Source of the DNA: Pisaster brevispinus
Lineage: Eukaryota; Echinodermata; Asteroidea; Forcipulatida; Asteriidae
NCBI GenBank assembly: GCA_023634235.1
Contig: JAMKCF010000016.1
Coordinates: forward strand, 2,156,001-2,220,000
Direction: 5' to 3'
Length of the DNA: 64,000 nucleotides
Each line of letters begins with the position of its first letter. Position 1 is the first letter of the stretch. The notes under the pieces were generated by a model that was not told where the DNA came from, made no database searches, and saw only the letters and a list, made by a program, of their open reading frames with translations. Both the position numbers and the translations under genes were made by a program. Shown here one piece after another: positions 12,501-23,409 of the stretch.

Positions 12501-15500
12501 ATCACAGGGCCAGGCATACCAATCTTAACCAAGGTCGAACATAATGGTGTTGAGTGATCATAGCAGGCCTGGAATTACACAGAGGCCATGGAGACCACAG
12601 CCTCTGTTGCCCCAGTACTGGTGTTGGCCTTGGTGCCCCTTTAAAAGTTCCCCATGCTCATCTGTCTGACTTGACGCAAGCACAAGTTGTAGTCGATCAT
12701 TGATAATACTGATGATGATGATAAACCAAATATATTTTCAAAGATGTCTTCTTCTTTCCGACAGCTTACACCAGAGCAAGTTTCAAAATTGATTGATCCA
12801 TTCTGTGTACTGGTAACCACTGCCCACAGGTGAGCAAATTGTTCTCAAAAGACTTTGGAGCTAGCCACTGAAGGCGGGGGGATGATTTTGCATTCGGTTT
12901 TGCATAAATTTGGTTAAGGAGTGATGTCATTTTGGCCATTATGAAAGATGCTTTTGGACTGCTACTTCCCAACCTAAATTTATTCAAAACAGAATATGCT
13001 TGTATACAGAACTCCCTGCTTTGACCTGAGGGTATAATTTGTTTTTGTCTGTCGCAGTAAAACTCTATTGAAAGTCACCTTACGAGGTTTCTTTCAAGAG
13101 ATCATCGACGAGTCTGACGTTGGGTTTCCGGAGGACTCTGAAGATGAAGGTATCGACTCTGGGGAGGACGAGAAGGGAGATGGGGAGGACGAGGAGGGAG
13201 AAGGAAAACCAGACGAGGCGGAAGATAAAGATGATGACGATAAAAACGAAAAAGGGAGGAAGCCTGCAAGGAAAGAACTGCCAAAGTTAAAGGTGAGTCA
13301 GAGTTACTGTAAAAGGAGATTGACCCCCCAAAAAACCAGGAATTACTTTAATAAACTGCTTTAAGGGTCTTGTCAAAATTATACAGGACAGGTAGTCAGA
13401 CAAAAATTCTCCGATATCATATTTTTGTTTGATATCTGTCAGATTGTATTTCTATGAGAGACATTGTTTTATTCGCTGAAAGGCACCCAGTTCCCAAATG
13501 TGGTGACGACAAGCCATGTGCCAATGCACCCCGCTGACATGGTTGAGCACTCTGCGGTTTTGACTGGCTGATATAAACAAACTCGCCGCTTTGGAGAGAT
13601 CTAACCGGTCTGGAGGTCTTTGTATTTAACTAAGATGTGTAGTGTGATCTTGTTTTAGTGAGACATGTAAAGAAACCCCCTGCTTGTTGTCCAGTAAATA
13701 GCGATCTAAGTCTCTGGGGTTTGTACATAAATGTAACCCCAGGCACTATGAATTGATCCCATGTTTTATTCAACACCCAATTTCAAACAACGTGAAATAA
13801 ACGGCGGGTAAAAACACTTTTCATGGACAGTGCTTATCCGCTGGTTGTCCTAGACTAATTTTAACAAGGTCCCTAAGCCCCCATTTAAGAAGGAATTGGG
13901 CTGGTAAGCAACATTTTTATTACTGATGTTATTGCAGTACAACTATGAGGCGGTGGCAGATCGCCTGTTTACTCTGGCCAGCAAGGAGTCGACCCCAGGA
14001 CCTTACAGGAGGAAAGTCTACGCCATGGTGAAAAAGTGAGTCAAGTATAATTTATGCTGAATATATTTTTGAATAAGGAGTTGAAGGGTGAGTGTCACTG
14101 CTGACAAAAAAAGTCTGAAACAGTGACCCAGATCTTAGGATGTACATTGAAATGATAGCATTTCCACCTTTTGGTGACCTGGAGTTATACATTTCAAGGA
14201 ACTTTACAGCTGACTTACATAATTTGGAGAAAAATACAAAATATTTTTTTGGAAGACTGGTAGGAATTCAGATAAAAGTGTAAAATGTTTGACTTTGAAA
14301 TCATCACCATCTTGCAATAAATTTCAGATTCCGAGATCTCAAAGAAGGTGTGTTCCCCGACTACAATGTGGAGTCACTTCTGAACTACCAAGACGATGAA
14401 GAAGAGTTTATCTACGGTGATCGCCCCTGGCTGAAGAAACTAGGCAAGAACAAGGGTGGGCAGCAAGGGCAGAAGAGGAAAGCTTCTAAGGAGGTTGATG
14501 GAGAAGATGATGAAGAGGATGACGGGGCGCCAAAAAGAAAGAGGAGAAGGAGAAGAAAGAAGAAACAGATTGAGAAATCCGCTCCTGGGGAAGACAAAGA
14601 GTCAACGGATGTTGAAGCTGGAGAGGCGATTCAGAAGTCGACAGAGAAACAGGCGGGAAATGTCACAGCTGATGCAGATGCCAAGATGTCTGCTGGGAAA
14701 GAAGTCACCGATAAGAAGAAACGAAATGCAAAAAAGAGAAAATCAGACGGTGACCAAATCAGTCAAGAGGACATCCAGAAAACAACAGATGGAGAAGATT
14801 CTAAGAAGGCCATTCCAGACATTGAAGCATCTTGCGGGACAGACGGCATTGATTTGGAGGACAGTCTAGAGAAACCTCCCAAGAAACTAAAGAAGAGGAA
14901 ATCAAAAGTCCTCCGACCGGAAACAATTGACAAAAACCAGTCTAACGAATCAGAAAAGTCACCAGAAAAGAAAGTAGAGAAGACTGAGAAAGCTGAAGCT
15001 GCAGAGGCTGAGCTCCAGGTGAATCTTTCCGGCGTAAAATCACAAATTCAAAATGAGAGAGGGCAGCGAAAGACTGAAAAGCCATTTGCAGCATTCCAGC
15101 GTACTAGCACACCCCCTGCGTTTGTACGCCGCTCGGCAGCACGCAAGGATACAGAACCTCAGACTGAGCCACCCAGAAGAAAGGGAGTAAGTAAACTTCT
15201 TCAAACTGACACTATATAAGTTTAATAACTTTGAGGGACTGATTTGATTGTTTCTCTGAAAAAGCAAACAAATAGTTAATGGCCTGACCTTTTGACCCTA
15301 TTAGAGTCTTTCTTGAAGGCTAAATTACAACAAAAGCAGTCAAATGGAAATAGATGAATAGAGAGAGAGAGAGAGGCAGAAATCACACTGAAAAAAGGAA
15401 GTGGTAAACAATGAAGGAGACAAAAGGGGGGGCGGTTGTAGGGAAGGGGCTGGTTTGACCACAATGATATTTATATAAATTTCAAAAACTCCATCACAGC

Positions 15501-16191
15501 AAACCAGTTTAATCACATCATATGACCACACATTAGCAGATACCAAGTGTTCATCGATATATGCTACCCACATTAGATGTCCGACATTGATGTTTTGGAT
15601 TATTCCTCCTGACACAGATTCTGCTGTCTGACGATACGGACTCTGACCAGACCACGCCCAAGAAACGAGTAAAGATCGTCCTGGGACTCAACAAAGCACA
15701 CGGTGAGTCTAATTATTCAACTAGCAGTAGTTTCCCCCTCCTCTAGTCACCGAATCCAGCCAAATCCCACACCCATCTAACTAGATAGGGCTTTTAACGA
15801 CTGCATTATATTCCACTAGAGTTGTAAGTTTTTTCTTCTCTTTTTTCCTTATTCAGCTTCCAAAGACTACCAAAAACAACTGCAGGAGAGTCCGGGAATT
15901 CCTTTTGATGGATCCAAGCAGCCTACCCAGTCAGTCCTCAAAACCCCCAGCCCTAAACATCGCCAGGCTGCCGGAAAAAAGGCTGGAAAAAAGGCCAAGA
16001 CATCCCCCTTTCAAACCCCAAGCCCTAAACCTCAATCCTCAGCAGGGAAGAAACCCTCCATCCCAGGCTCCGGAAAAAAACAAAGCCCTAAGTCTAGCTC
16101 ACCTAGCGGACAGGTCAAGATGTCGCCTAAAGAAAAGATCATGGCTCTTCGAAGGTCCTTAAGAATCAAGAGAACAAAAAAGCAAAAATGA
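9552..16191 (+). CDS. RRP1: RRP1 / Nop52 ribosomal RNA processing protein, 11 exons
   Basis: Nucleolar protein needed for late pre-rRNA processing and 60S subunit assembly. Exons: 9552-9696, 10804-10944, 11181-11266, 11386-11447, 11975-12107, 12765-12829, 13058-13292, 13938-14035, 14328-15186, 15618-15702, 15857-16191. All junctions are GT-AG and keep phase; the total is 2244 nt, 747 aa plus TGA. The Nop52 domain spans about residues 14-320: [62 protein letters not shown], and [20 protein letters not shown] in exon 8. Exon 7 adds an acidic run and exon 9 a long Lys/Arg/Glu-rich tail with [11 protein letters not shown]. The last exon ends in a basic [13 protein letters not shown], a likely nuclear localisation signal. 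RRP1 and vertebrate RRP1B derive from one ancestor, so this is probably the single invertebrate copy. Confidence 0.95.
11730..11940 (-). repeat. tRNA-derived SINE in RRP1 intron 4
   Basis: Read in reverse, it contains ccccggtttgaatcccacc (B-box) followed by a conserved body about 'tgtggattggattttcagtcc'. The same unit occurs forward at 37370-37560 with ccggttcgaatcctgcc, and in part in reverse at 31060-31140. No functional tRNA structure is present. Confidence 0.6.
12150..12560 (+). repeat. Degenerate tandem repeat in RRP1 intron 5
   Basis: About four copies of a unit of roughly 90-115 bases, recognised by 'ggaggattgaggactgtag' and 'gcataccaatctta', start near 12152, 12242, 12357 and 12463. 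The last two copies are the most alike. A short CAGGCCTGG-family element follows directly at 12564. Confidence 0.65.
15618..16191 (+). CDS. RRP1: RRP1 C-terminal exons 10-11 with RRP1B-like motifs
   Basis: Exon 10 encodes [20 protein letters not shown] followed by LNKAH. Exon 11 opens with a segment containing SPGIPFDG and then [12 protein letters not shown] basic-hydrophobic strand ending in GLN and followed by VLKTP resembles the C-terminal region of vertebrate RRP1B, where a KVTF-type motif docks protein phosphatase 1. Here the RVxF consensus is imperfect (RVKI), so PP1 docking is only an inference. Many SP and TP pairs make this tail a plausible phosphorylation target. Confidence 0.6.
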
Positions 16192-16393
16192 GTCAGTAAT
16201 AAGAAAATGTAAAATGAGATATCAAAGTTGTGTCTTACAATCTATTGACCCCGTGCATTATCGTCACACAATGCAACTGTCTGCCATTTTCACCATTGGG
16301 GAGTTGAAGTGCATTGTACAATCTATGGTATTACATGTAGCATGTAAATGCAGAGCTACCAACTCTCCCTGATTCTGCAGATAATTTGCTGAA

Positions 16394-16423
16394 AATAAAC
16401 CAATCTTTCCATATTCTAATAAA
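16394..16423 (+). terminator. RRP1 polyadenylation signals
   Basis: Two AATAAA hexamers, at 16394-16399 and 16418-16423, lie a little over 200 bases past the RRP1 stop codon and are the first on this strand after it. They would give a 3' UTR of about 225-250 nt. Confidence 0.5.
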
Positions 16424-17796
16424 CAAATGTGAAAATCTCCCCGATTATGAAAACTTCCCTATTAGGTTGAATTTAATTCTAAATATCTCTCTGATTGTCA
16501 TACAAAATTTCCCTGATTGCAAGATGCAAATGTTGGCAGCTCTGGGAAACGCCATGTCGCCTAAAACTCTAACTACGATGTACAAACACTCTGGAACATT
16601 GACTTTCCAAAACTGGCACATTGTGACAATGACGTCAGTTGAATTGGGTCAATAGGTGGTACACACAAAACTAGAGGCTTGAGAATTTTTCTTCAAACCT
16701 ACAGGGTGTTTTCAAGAACTAGATATAAATATACTTGGGGCTTTTTCAAAACCTTGGCTTGAGCTCCGGTGCCAAGCTCCAATTGATATGGAAGCACCGT
16801 GCAAAATGTGCACTGCTCCAAAAATGATGACGGAGCCCAAGTCGGAGGCCAAGCTCGAGTTTCCGTAAGCAACTGTTTTGATGTTGATCAGTACAGACAA
16901 TGACCATTGCTATCAAAGCTAAAACAAAACTTGTGCTTACTGAAATGGCACCCATACGGTACTTCACGTTCTAATAGTAGAAAGAGCTCTAGTTGCCCAT
17001 CTTGCGCCTTGCAGCGCTTTACGATCTGTGATTTACACCAAGGATTTTAACAAAACTGAGTCCAAACATTGGGAGTACAAAAAGAAGTCCTTGAGGGAGA
17101 ATTGTAAAATTAAACAAGTGGTAACCCGCACTAACTCAAGATAACTAGAGGTTGACCCCTGGATTACCCTGGAAAACCCCCATAACCTTGAGCCTAACCT
17201 CAAGTTACCGCCTGCTTAATTTTGCATTCATCCCTAATTACCAGGTCAACAAACATGATTGAGTATAAAAGTACTAACTTATTAATTTTTTTTATCATTA
17301 AAAATTACTTTTTATGAATGAATTTCCTCGCACTAATGAGAAATTTTGAAAGTCTAGGATGCAGTACACTTACCACTAGGTAAATCTCCATTATTAAATA
17401 ATTCTGAGCATTTCCTGGAAAATCTGCTGCCACCTAGTTTTCAAAAATCTTTCATGGTCCTGAAAAACAAATAATAAAAGACATATGACCAAATTTGTAG
17501 AAATGTTTTCAACTTTGTTGCATGATCTCTTTAATTGGATGGGACAGGATGCTCCATGGATGAGAAATTTCAGACTTTTATCTGATTTCAGACTTGTCGG
17601 CCTGGTCAAACAAAATGTAATTTTCTTCACATAAAAATAAGTCCTGCTCTTTGATCTACTTCTCTAGCACTGAGGATGCTGTTTCCTTGTTTTCTGTAAC
17701 TCCAGAGGTTGGCAAAAAATGCCATTATTTCAAGGTACCTCCTAAGATCTGGATCCCAGTTTCAGACTTTTTTGTCAGCAGTGACTCTCACTCCTT

Positions 17797-17981
17797 GGCC
17801 CAATTTCATAAAGCATGTAAACACAAAAACGTACTAAGCACAGAAACTCTTGCTAAGTAATACTAGGTTACCAGCCAAAATACCCATACAGTTATCCATT
17901 GCTGTGACTGGTACCCCACTCATTTTGTTTGCTTAGCAAAGAAATTTACTAGGAAAATTATCTGCTTGGTGAAATTGGGCC
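17797..17981. repeat. Inverted-repeat element, 'ggcccaatttcata' family
   Basis: It starts with ggcccaatttcataaagc and ends with the complement gaaattgggcc. Inside are 'gctaagcac' and 'ggttaccagccaaaat', which mark the family. Other copies lie at 28982-29160, 29165-29355, 39793-40140, 46549-46630 (partial) and 56117-56547. Size and structure fit a non-autonomous DNA transposon (MITE). Confidence 0.7.
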
Positions 17982-18389
17982 TTGGGATGAACTAGTGGTG
18001 TACATATCTTAAAGGGGCATGTTGCCCTTGGATTGGGCACTTTGGGCAATCAAAAGCATTTGTTTTGAATGAATAAAGTTGGAAAGATATTTTGAAAATA
18101 GAAGATATCCCTTGAAATTGTATGTTTTGTGTAATATCATGACAGGACACAATCCACTAATTTGTTGAACCAAATTTCATTGACTACCAAATGGGAGATT
18201 GTATGTTCCGCTGGTTGTATTTCAAGAGGCAAATTTATGTTTTTTAATCACCACACACTATTTACAAAACACTGTAGGTGTTTTTGTGCATGAACAACTC
18301 TTTGAAAGGCTAAGTAGCAAAATTTAATGTACCCCTTTAAACATTCAATATGTTGAGAAATACTTGCTTCATAGGCCTCTCTGGTGTGT

Positions 18390-18715
18390 AGTGGCAGAGT
18401 GGTCAAGTATAACAGACTAGCTCTGGTGTTTTGAATGAGCAGAGCGTAGGTTCCAGTTTTGTCTTGACACTTATGTCCTTAAGCCAGAAACTTGACCATT
18501 ATAGCTTCGTCCTTCGGATGGGGTGCTGTAGGTCTTGGGTGTTGTGTAACGCACTGAAAAGAACCCAGTATTCTTGTTATAAAGAGAACGGGGTTTACCC
18601 TGGTGTTTCTGGCATAGTCTGTGCGCTGCCTCACTTTGTATCCGTTTCAAGGTGTTGTATTATGGTCGCTACGCCTCATAAAATCATTCTTGACAATCCC
18701 CGCCGGATTTGATAA
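18390..18715 (+). repeat. tRNA(Ser/Leu)-derived SINE
   Basis: A decayed A-box (tggcagagtggtcaagt) is followed by 'agctctggtgttt', 'gagcagagcgtaggttcc' and 'gacacttatgtccttaagcc'. The best-kept copy is at 23577-23870. The 93-codon open frame here comes from the SINE body. Confidence 0.65.
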
Positions 18716-19040
18716 TTTGGCACCAGGAGTGTCATTTATGAGACATGGTGCATTATAAATGTAGATTATCATTATTTGATGTTTATTTGAAAGCTCTTAT
18801 ACTCTTATTTGATGAGCAAAATAAGGTTTTGAAAGAGGAGCCTGGTTTGGCATAGAGCATTAAATATACTTACTGATGTTACAGCTTTCAGTGTTATGCT
18901 TTGTAGCCAAGTGTACATGCAGTATCAGTTCTCTGTGCCTATTGTGATTTGGAAATTAAACAAAAACTCGTTTATCAAAAGATCAAAGATAGAGTAAAAT
19001 TGTACATAAAGCCTAGTTTCAGTGTTAGATGTTTACACAT

Positions 19041-19419
19041 AAGGTAGGGTCATAGATTGGTAAATGTTCCTCATTTAATGACCTTAAAATCTTTGACGAG
19101 AAGCACTGCAGCTTGATAGTTTAAACTATTTTGAGAAAGGTTCCCCTCAAAGTAATATGGTTTGGATAATTTAAACCCCGCAAATAATTGAATCAGAGAA
19201 ACGATTCTTGCACAAATCGTTTCTCATATTTCCGAGGGTTGTCTGTTCGTGTATGCAGCAGCCAGAGTTGGAAAGCATGGATAAATTCGTTCTTGTGAAA
19301 ATACCTTATTGACAAGTAGACACTGCATTCAGCTGCAACTTTCACATGTGACTTTTATTGTATCTTTTGTAAAATTTTGCCTAAGCATTTGACAAAAACC
19401 AATCTATGACTCTACCTTT
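19041..19419. repeat. MITE-like element with GGTAGGGTCATAGATTGGT ends
   Basis: The left end reads GGTAGGGTCATAGATTGGT and the right end reads accaatctatgactctacc, its near-perfect complement. The interior has a palindrome about gagaaacgat...atcgtttctc. Two further complete copies are at 32717-33129 and 35903-36322, and a right-end fragment is at about 61690-61915. Confidence 0.75.
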
Positions 19420-19499
19420 AAGTTTTGTTTCTGCTACAGCTGTTTTGAAATGTGATTAAAGTTAAGTACATTATTTCCAATGTCTTCTTCAGGAGCAAG

Positions 19500-19860
19500 T
19501 TCTTTGTGTTTGGTTGGGTTTTGCTTGGGGTGGTGTTGGGATTGGTGGGGTTGTAATGGGGTGGGTGGCTGGACTTGGTTTGGGTAGGTTGGGTTTGTAA
19601 TGGGGTGGGTGGCTTGACTTGGGTCGTGATGGGGTGGGTGGGTTGGTTTGGCATTGGGTAGGTTGGATTGTGATGGCGTGGGTGGCTCGACTCAGGTTGG
19701 GTGCGTTGGGTTGTAATGGGTGGGCGACTTGACTTGGGTTGTGATGGGGTGGGTGGCTTGACTTGGGTTGGGTTGTGATGGGGTGGGTGGCTTGACTTGG
19801 GTTGGTTTTGTAAAGGGTCCCATGGGTTGTGATTGAGTGGGTGGGTTGGGAAACAACAAA
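19500..19860 (+). repeat. G-rich minisatellite
   Basis: Degenerate repeats of strings such as ggggtgggtggcttgactt and gggttgtgat run for about 360 bases, with strong G/C strand asymmetry. The open frame of 165 codons on the opposite strand (Pro/His/Asn-rich) is explained by the repeat. G-runs of three or more recur closely enough for G-quadruplex formation. Confidence 0.75.
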
Positions 19861-19884
19861 ATAGGGAGACTGCCAACATTAGGT

Positions 19885-19975
19885 GAGGATAGCTCAGCTG
19901 GTAGAGTGCCAGCATGTTAATCCGGCTCCATCAGTTGTTCAACCCCAAATTACAATAAAAACTCAAAATCTAAAT
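19885..19975 (+). repeat. tRNA-derived SINE fragment
   Basis: gatagctcagctggtagagtgcc (A-box region) is followed about 35 bases on by gttcaaccccaaa (B-box). It belongs to the same family as 1065-1160 and 44255-44400. Confidence 0.65.
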
Positions 19976-20059
19976 GACGGGGGTGATCTTGACTTCTCCC
20001 TTTAAATATCAACATAAAACGATAACCTTGACTTGGCTACATCCTCCGACTTCTGACAA

Positions 20060-20288
20060 AACGAGTATGTGTCTCAGGTACCATGGCAGTGTCAGATCTA
20101 ACGGCTTCATCAAGGGCTATCTGAATGACTAGGATGTGACCTGTATGTGTGGTTCTGAACCACGAACCATGGATCACCTACTCAGAAGCTCCTTACTGGA
20201 CCAGAAATGCGATGCTGGAGACCTTGCTGAATTCAACTGCTGAAGTGCCAAAGACTGTATTCAGTTCTGGCTGAAACACAACATGTAG
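20060..20288 (+). pseudogene. LINE 3' end (zinc-knuckle-like C-terminus of RT ORF)
   Basis: One frame reads VTCMCGSEPRTMDHLL, then SSLLDQKCDAGDLAEFNC, a stop, then SAKDCIQFWLKHNM and a stop. This matches the conserved C-terminus of reverse-transcriptase ORFs of several non-LTR elements ('C.CG...T..HLL..C........dL......A..w'). The in-frame stop and missing upstream domain show a dead fragment. Confidence 0.75.
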
Positions 20289-21116
20289 TGTGTGTGGACA
20301 AGATAAGAATGGCTATAGATTGCTGAAATGGCGTATTCTTCCATGCCGGGGTTGAAGCCACAGCAAGAGACAAAGTCCCTTGGTTTGGACAAGGCCTTAC
20401 TTACCTGGTCTTTGGATGCGTCCTCCCGAATACAAGGTGTTGAGGTTAATGTTGAAAAGAACTGTCCACCATACTCACTTTTTCTTTTTACCATCAAAAG
20501 TTTTATTTATTACAAAATTTGTATCAAAATTGTCTTACTTCAAAATTACCGATACTGATAGTTACTCATTTTGTAGGAATGGATAATGACAGAATACAAG
20601 ATTGTGAAGCTGGCTGCTTAAAAATGCACATCGTCAGACACGGATCCAGGACTTTTGCAAGGGAGGGGTCCAAAGAAAAACTTAACCCCACCATAAAACA
20701 CAACCTGCATAACTATGATTAAGGATACCGTGCAGGGGGCAATACCCCATTGCATATGGCATCACAAGCTGCCCAAAACAGCAAATACTGGTCTTTGAAA
20801 ATGTTCTGTCTTGGGCATGTAACCATATTTTTAGTACTTTTGCTCAAACAAATCTGAATACTTTTGGTTTTGATGGCGTTTTGAAAAGCAAAACAAGTAC
20901 TGTACTAATTAAATAACACTCAAATTACATGTAGCTCTATTTAAAAGAAATCCAGGAAAATTTACAATGAAAAAGAAAAATAACAACAAGAAATTCAGTT
21001 TCACTGATAATACAATAACAATCTCTGCTAACAGTTGTTCTAATTTCAAGACGTTAGTCTCTAAAAAGCAGACTGTTTTGTGAATTTTCTGAATACATAA
21101 TGGCCCTCTAAAACAA

Positions 21117-21172
21117 AATAAAAATCAATAAATAAATGACAATAAAAATCAATAAATAAATGACAATAAAAA
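21117..21172 (+). repeat. Short A-rich tandem repeat
   Basis: Two and a half copies of aaaatcaataaataaatgac, period about 24 bases. Confidence 0.7.
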
Positions 21173-21454
21173 TGCTGATGATTTTACAACAAATGTATCT
21201 TCGGTTTCCAATTAAAATTACACAGATTTATGTACAAAGTCTCTAACAGGAACGTACTACTCGCAGCAAAATTATACATCTGTGCTTAAAAACTAGCGGC
21301 ATAAAAATTAGTTATTTACAAATCAAGTGCCAGATTATTGTTTTAATATTCAAGAAATACCTGTAAATCCCATGGAATACACTCCAAATGATATATACAT
21401 GCGATGGCTTAAAAAATTAACGGTAATTTTTTGGTAATCACAAGAAAATTTATT

Positions 21455-22030
21455 CAATTTGAAAACTAGAAGATTGGCAGGTATGAACTCTTCCCCTAAC
21501 CAATGATGTACCATCCCTTTATGATAAGTTTCTTGAAAACTAGAGGATTGGAATGAACGTCCTCTTCCAACAATCAATGATATACCAATACAATTATATA
21601 TTATGTTTTTTCTTGAAAACTAGAGAAGTGGAATGAATGTCCTCTTCCAACAATCAATGATATACCAATACAATTATATATTATCTTTTTTCTTGAAAAC
21701 TAGAGAAGTGGAATGAATGTCCTCTTCCAAAAATCAATGATATACCAATACAATTATATATTATCTTTTTTCTTGAAAACTAGAGAAGTGGAATGAATGT
21801 CCTCTTCCAACAATCAATGATATACCAATACAATTATATATTATGTTTTTTCTTGAAAACTAGAGAAGTGGAATGAATGTCCTCTTCCAACAATCAATGA
21901 TATACCAATACAATTATATGTTATGTTTTTTCTTGAAAACTAGAGAAGTGGAATGAACGTCCTCTTCCAACAATCAATGATATACCAATACAATTATATA
22001 TTATGTTTTTTCTTGAAAACTAGAGAAGTA
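21455..22030 (+). repeat. 80-bp tandem array
   Basis: The string tcttgaaaactagagaag recurs at 21611, 21691, 21771, 21851, 21931 and 22011, exactly 80 bases apart. Two more diverged copies lie at about 21459 and 21531. The central units are nearly identical, so the array expanded recently or is being homogenised. It carries no conserved open frame. Confidence 0.9.
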
Positions 22031-23276
22031 GAATTAATTTACTCTTTTTCTGGATAATTCATGTAATTAGAAGATTGGAATGGATGTTTATGTTACCCGA
22101 ACAATCGGAATTAAAATACTTTCCCCGAACCCATATCCTTTTGATTATATTTCTTAAATATGGCAGGATTAAAACACAAATTCGAATGAATTTCCTCAAG
22201 AATGCAAATATTTCTCTAGAGTTGAATTTTCTTATGCTGACAAATATATATGGAATACAGCAAAATATAATCAATGAAACTTCCATGATTTTCTTAATAT
22301 TAAAAACCCTCATTTGTTCATAATTGGACAGCAATAGTTCAATAGTTCAATAATATACATGTATACATACAAAAGTTACTTTTAGCAGGCAAAGGTAACG
22401 TTCACAATCTTGGGGCACAACCAGGTAGTTTTAATGGAAGCATTCAATGATTCTTGTCTAAAACTTGCAGTAAACCCCTCTAAGGAAATCTCATTGAATT
22501 CCTTCCTAAAAGCAAAGTATACCTTTGGTTTTTGGATTGTTTTAATGTGGATACATACTGTAACAAGTGTTATGGTCAACCTTATAGCGCCCTCTTTTGA
22601 CAGCTACTTTAGCTGCATGGGTTCTAGGAAGTAACATGTACACATTGTATTCGCATGTTAAATAACATGTGCAAATTTAATTTCAAAAGGTGGTAGCGTT
22701 TTTCGAGATATTGTTGCTTTCGTCCATGCGGAGAAGAATAATGCGTAATTGGAATACACAATCTGAGAAACGATTTATGCGGAAACACTTCTCAGACTGA
22801 AATGTTTTTGAAACCCTTCCTCTAAACCCACATTCCTTTGAAGAGAATTGTTTCTCAAAATGTTATTGTTATACATTATCAACAGCTGCAGTGCTTTCTT
22901 ACCAAGTACGCACATGAAGTAAGTTTTGATGGTCAATAATTTTTGGAGTAAATACCAAAGGTATACCCTCCATTTAAAGATAAATTCTACAGGGTGGGCA
23001 AAGAGGGCACATGCCCCGTATGCCGCCAAAGGGATTTCAACCTCTAGGTGAGGGCGCCCTACTGAAATGACGTCATGTGCATTAAGGTCTACTATTAAAG
23101 AAAAAGTGGGAAATCAGCAAATTAGCCGAACGTTACATGCCTAGACTTTATCTACAAAACAGTGTTACTTTTATAACACTTTTTACGAAAAGTTTGTAAA
23201 AATCTATAGGCACTTTCTAAAAAAACAAACTTTGGTACACGTGAGTCTCACACAGCAAGAACTGAGATCCATCTTT

Positions 23277-23409
23277 TCAGCACCGACTCCCGTCATACTG
23301 ACTTCCGCCACAATGGCTACCTTCGTAATCGTAGTGGCCCAACTTACGCATCTGAAGTTCCTGAAGATGGATCTCCGAGGGAGTTCTTGAATCTGACTCC
23401 TGAAGTTGA
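23277..23409 (-). CDS. Candidate third alternative last exon, tail C
   Basis: A CCCCTTTCAG acceptor is followed in phase 2 by QLQESDSRTPSEIHLQELQ, then MRKLGHYDYEGSHCGGSQ and YDGSRC before TGA. It would splice in frame to exon 16. An internal AGATGC|GTAAGT donor at 23348 could make the first 62 bases an internal exon instead. There is no family match, so the call rests on splice signals, phase and composition. Confidence 0.4.

Larger units (their letters stand above)
16430..23276. other. Repeat-rich intergenic region between RRP1 and the NCAM-like gene
   Basis: Two genes converge on this 7 kb gap. It holds one inverted-repeat element at 17797-17981, a Ser/Leu-tRNA-type SINE at 18390-18715, a GGTAGGGTCATAG element at 19041-19419, a G-rich minisatellite, a tRNA-type SINE at 19885-19975, a LINE end at 20060-20288 and an 80-bp tandem array. 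I see no exon with a recognisable protein family between them. Confidence 0.6.

Noticed and set aside
14412..14597. Minus-strand ORF opposite RRP1 exon 9
   Set aside because: Shadow of the Lys/Arg/Glu-rich coding strand.
19418..19915. 165-codon Pro/His/Asn-rich ORF on the minus strand
   Set aside because: Entirely a translation of the G-rich minisatellite.
20261..20497. Possible exon with a GTAAGT donor near 20400 on the minus strand
   Set aside because: A good donor exists, but no acceptor, frame continuity or family match was found.
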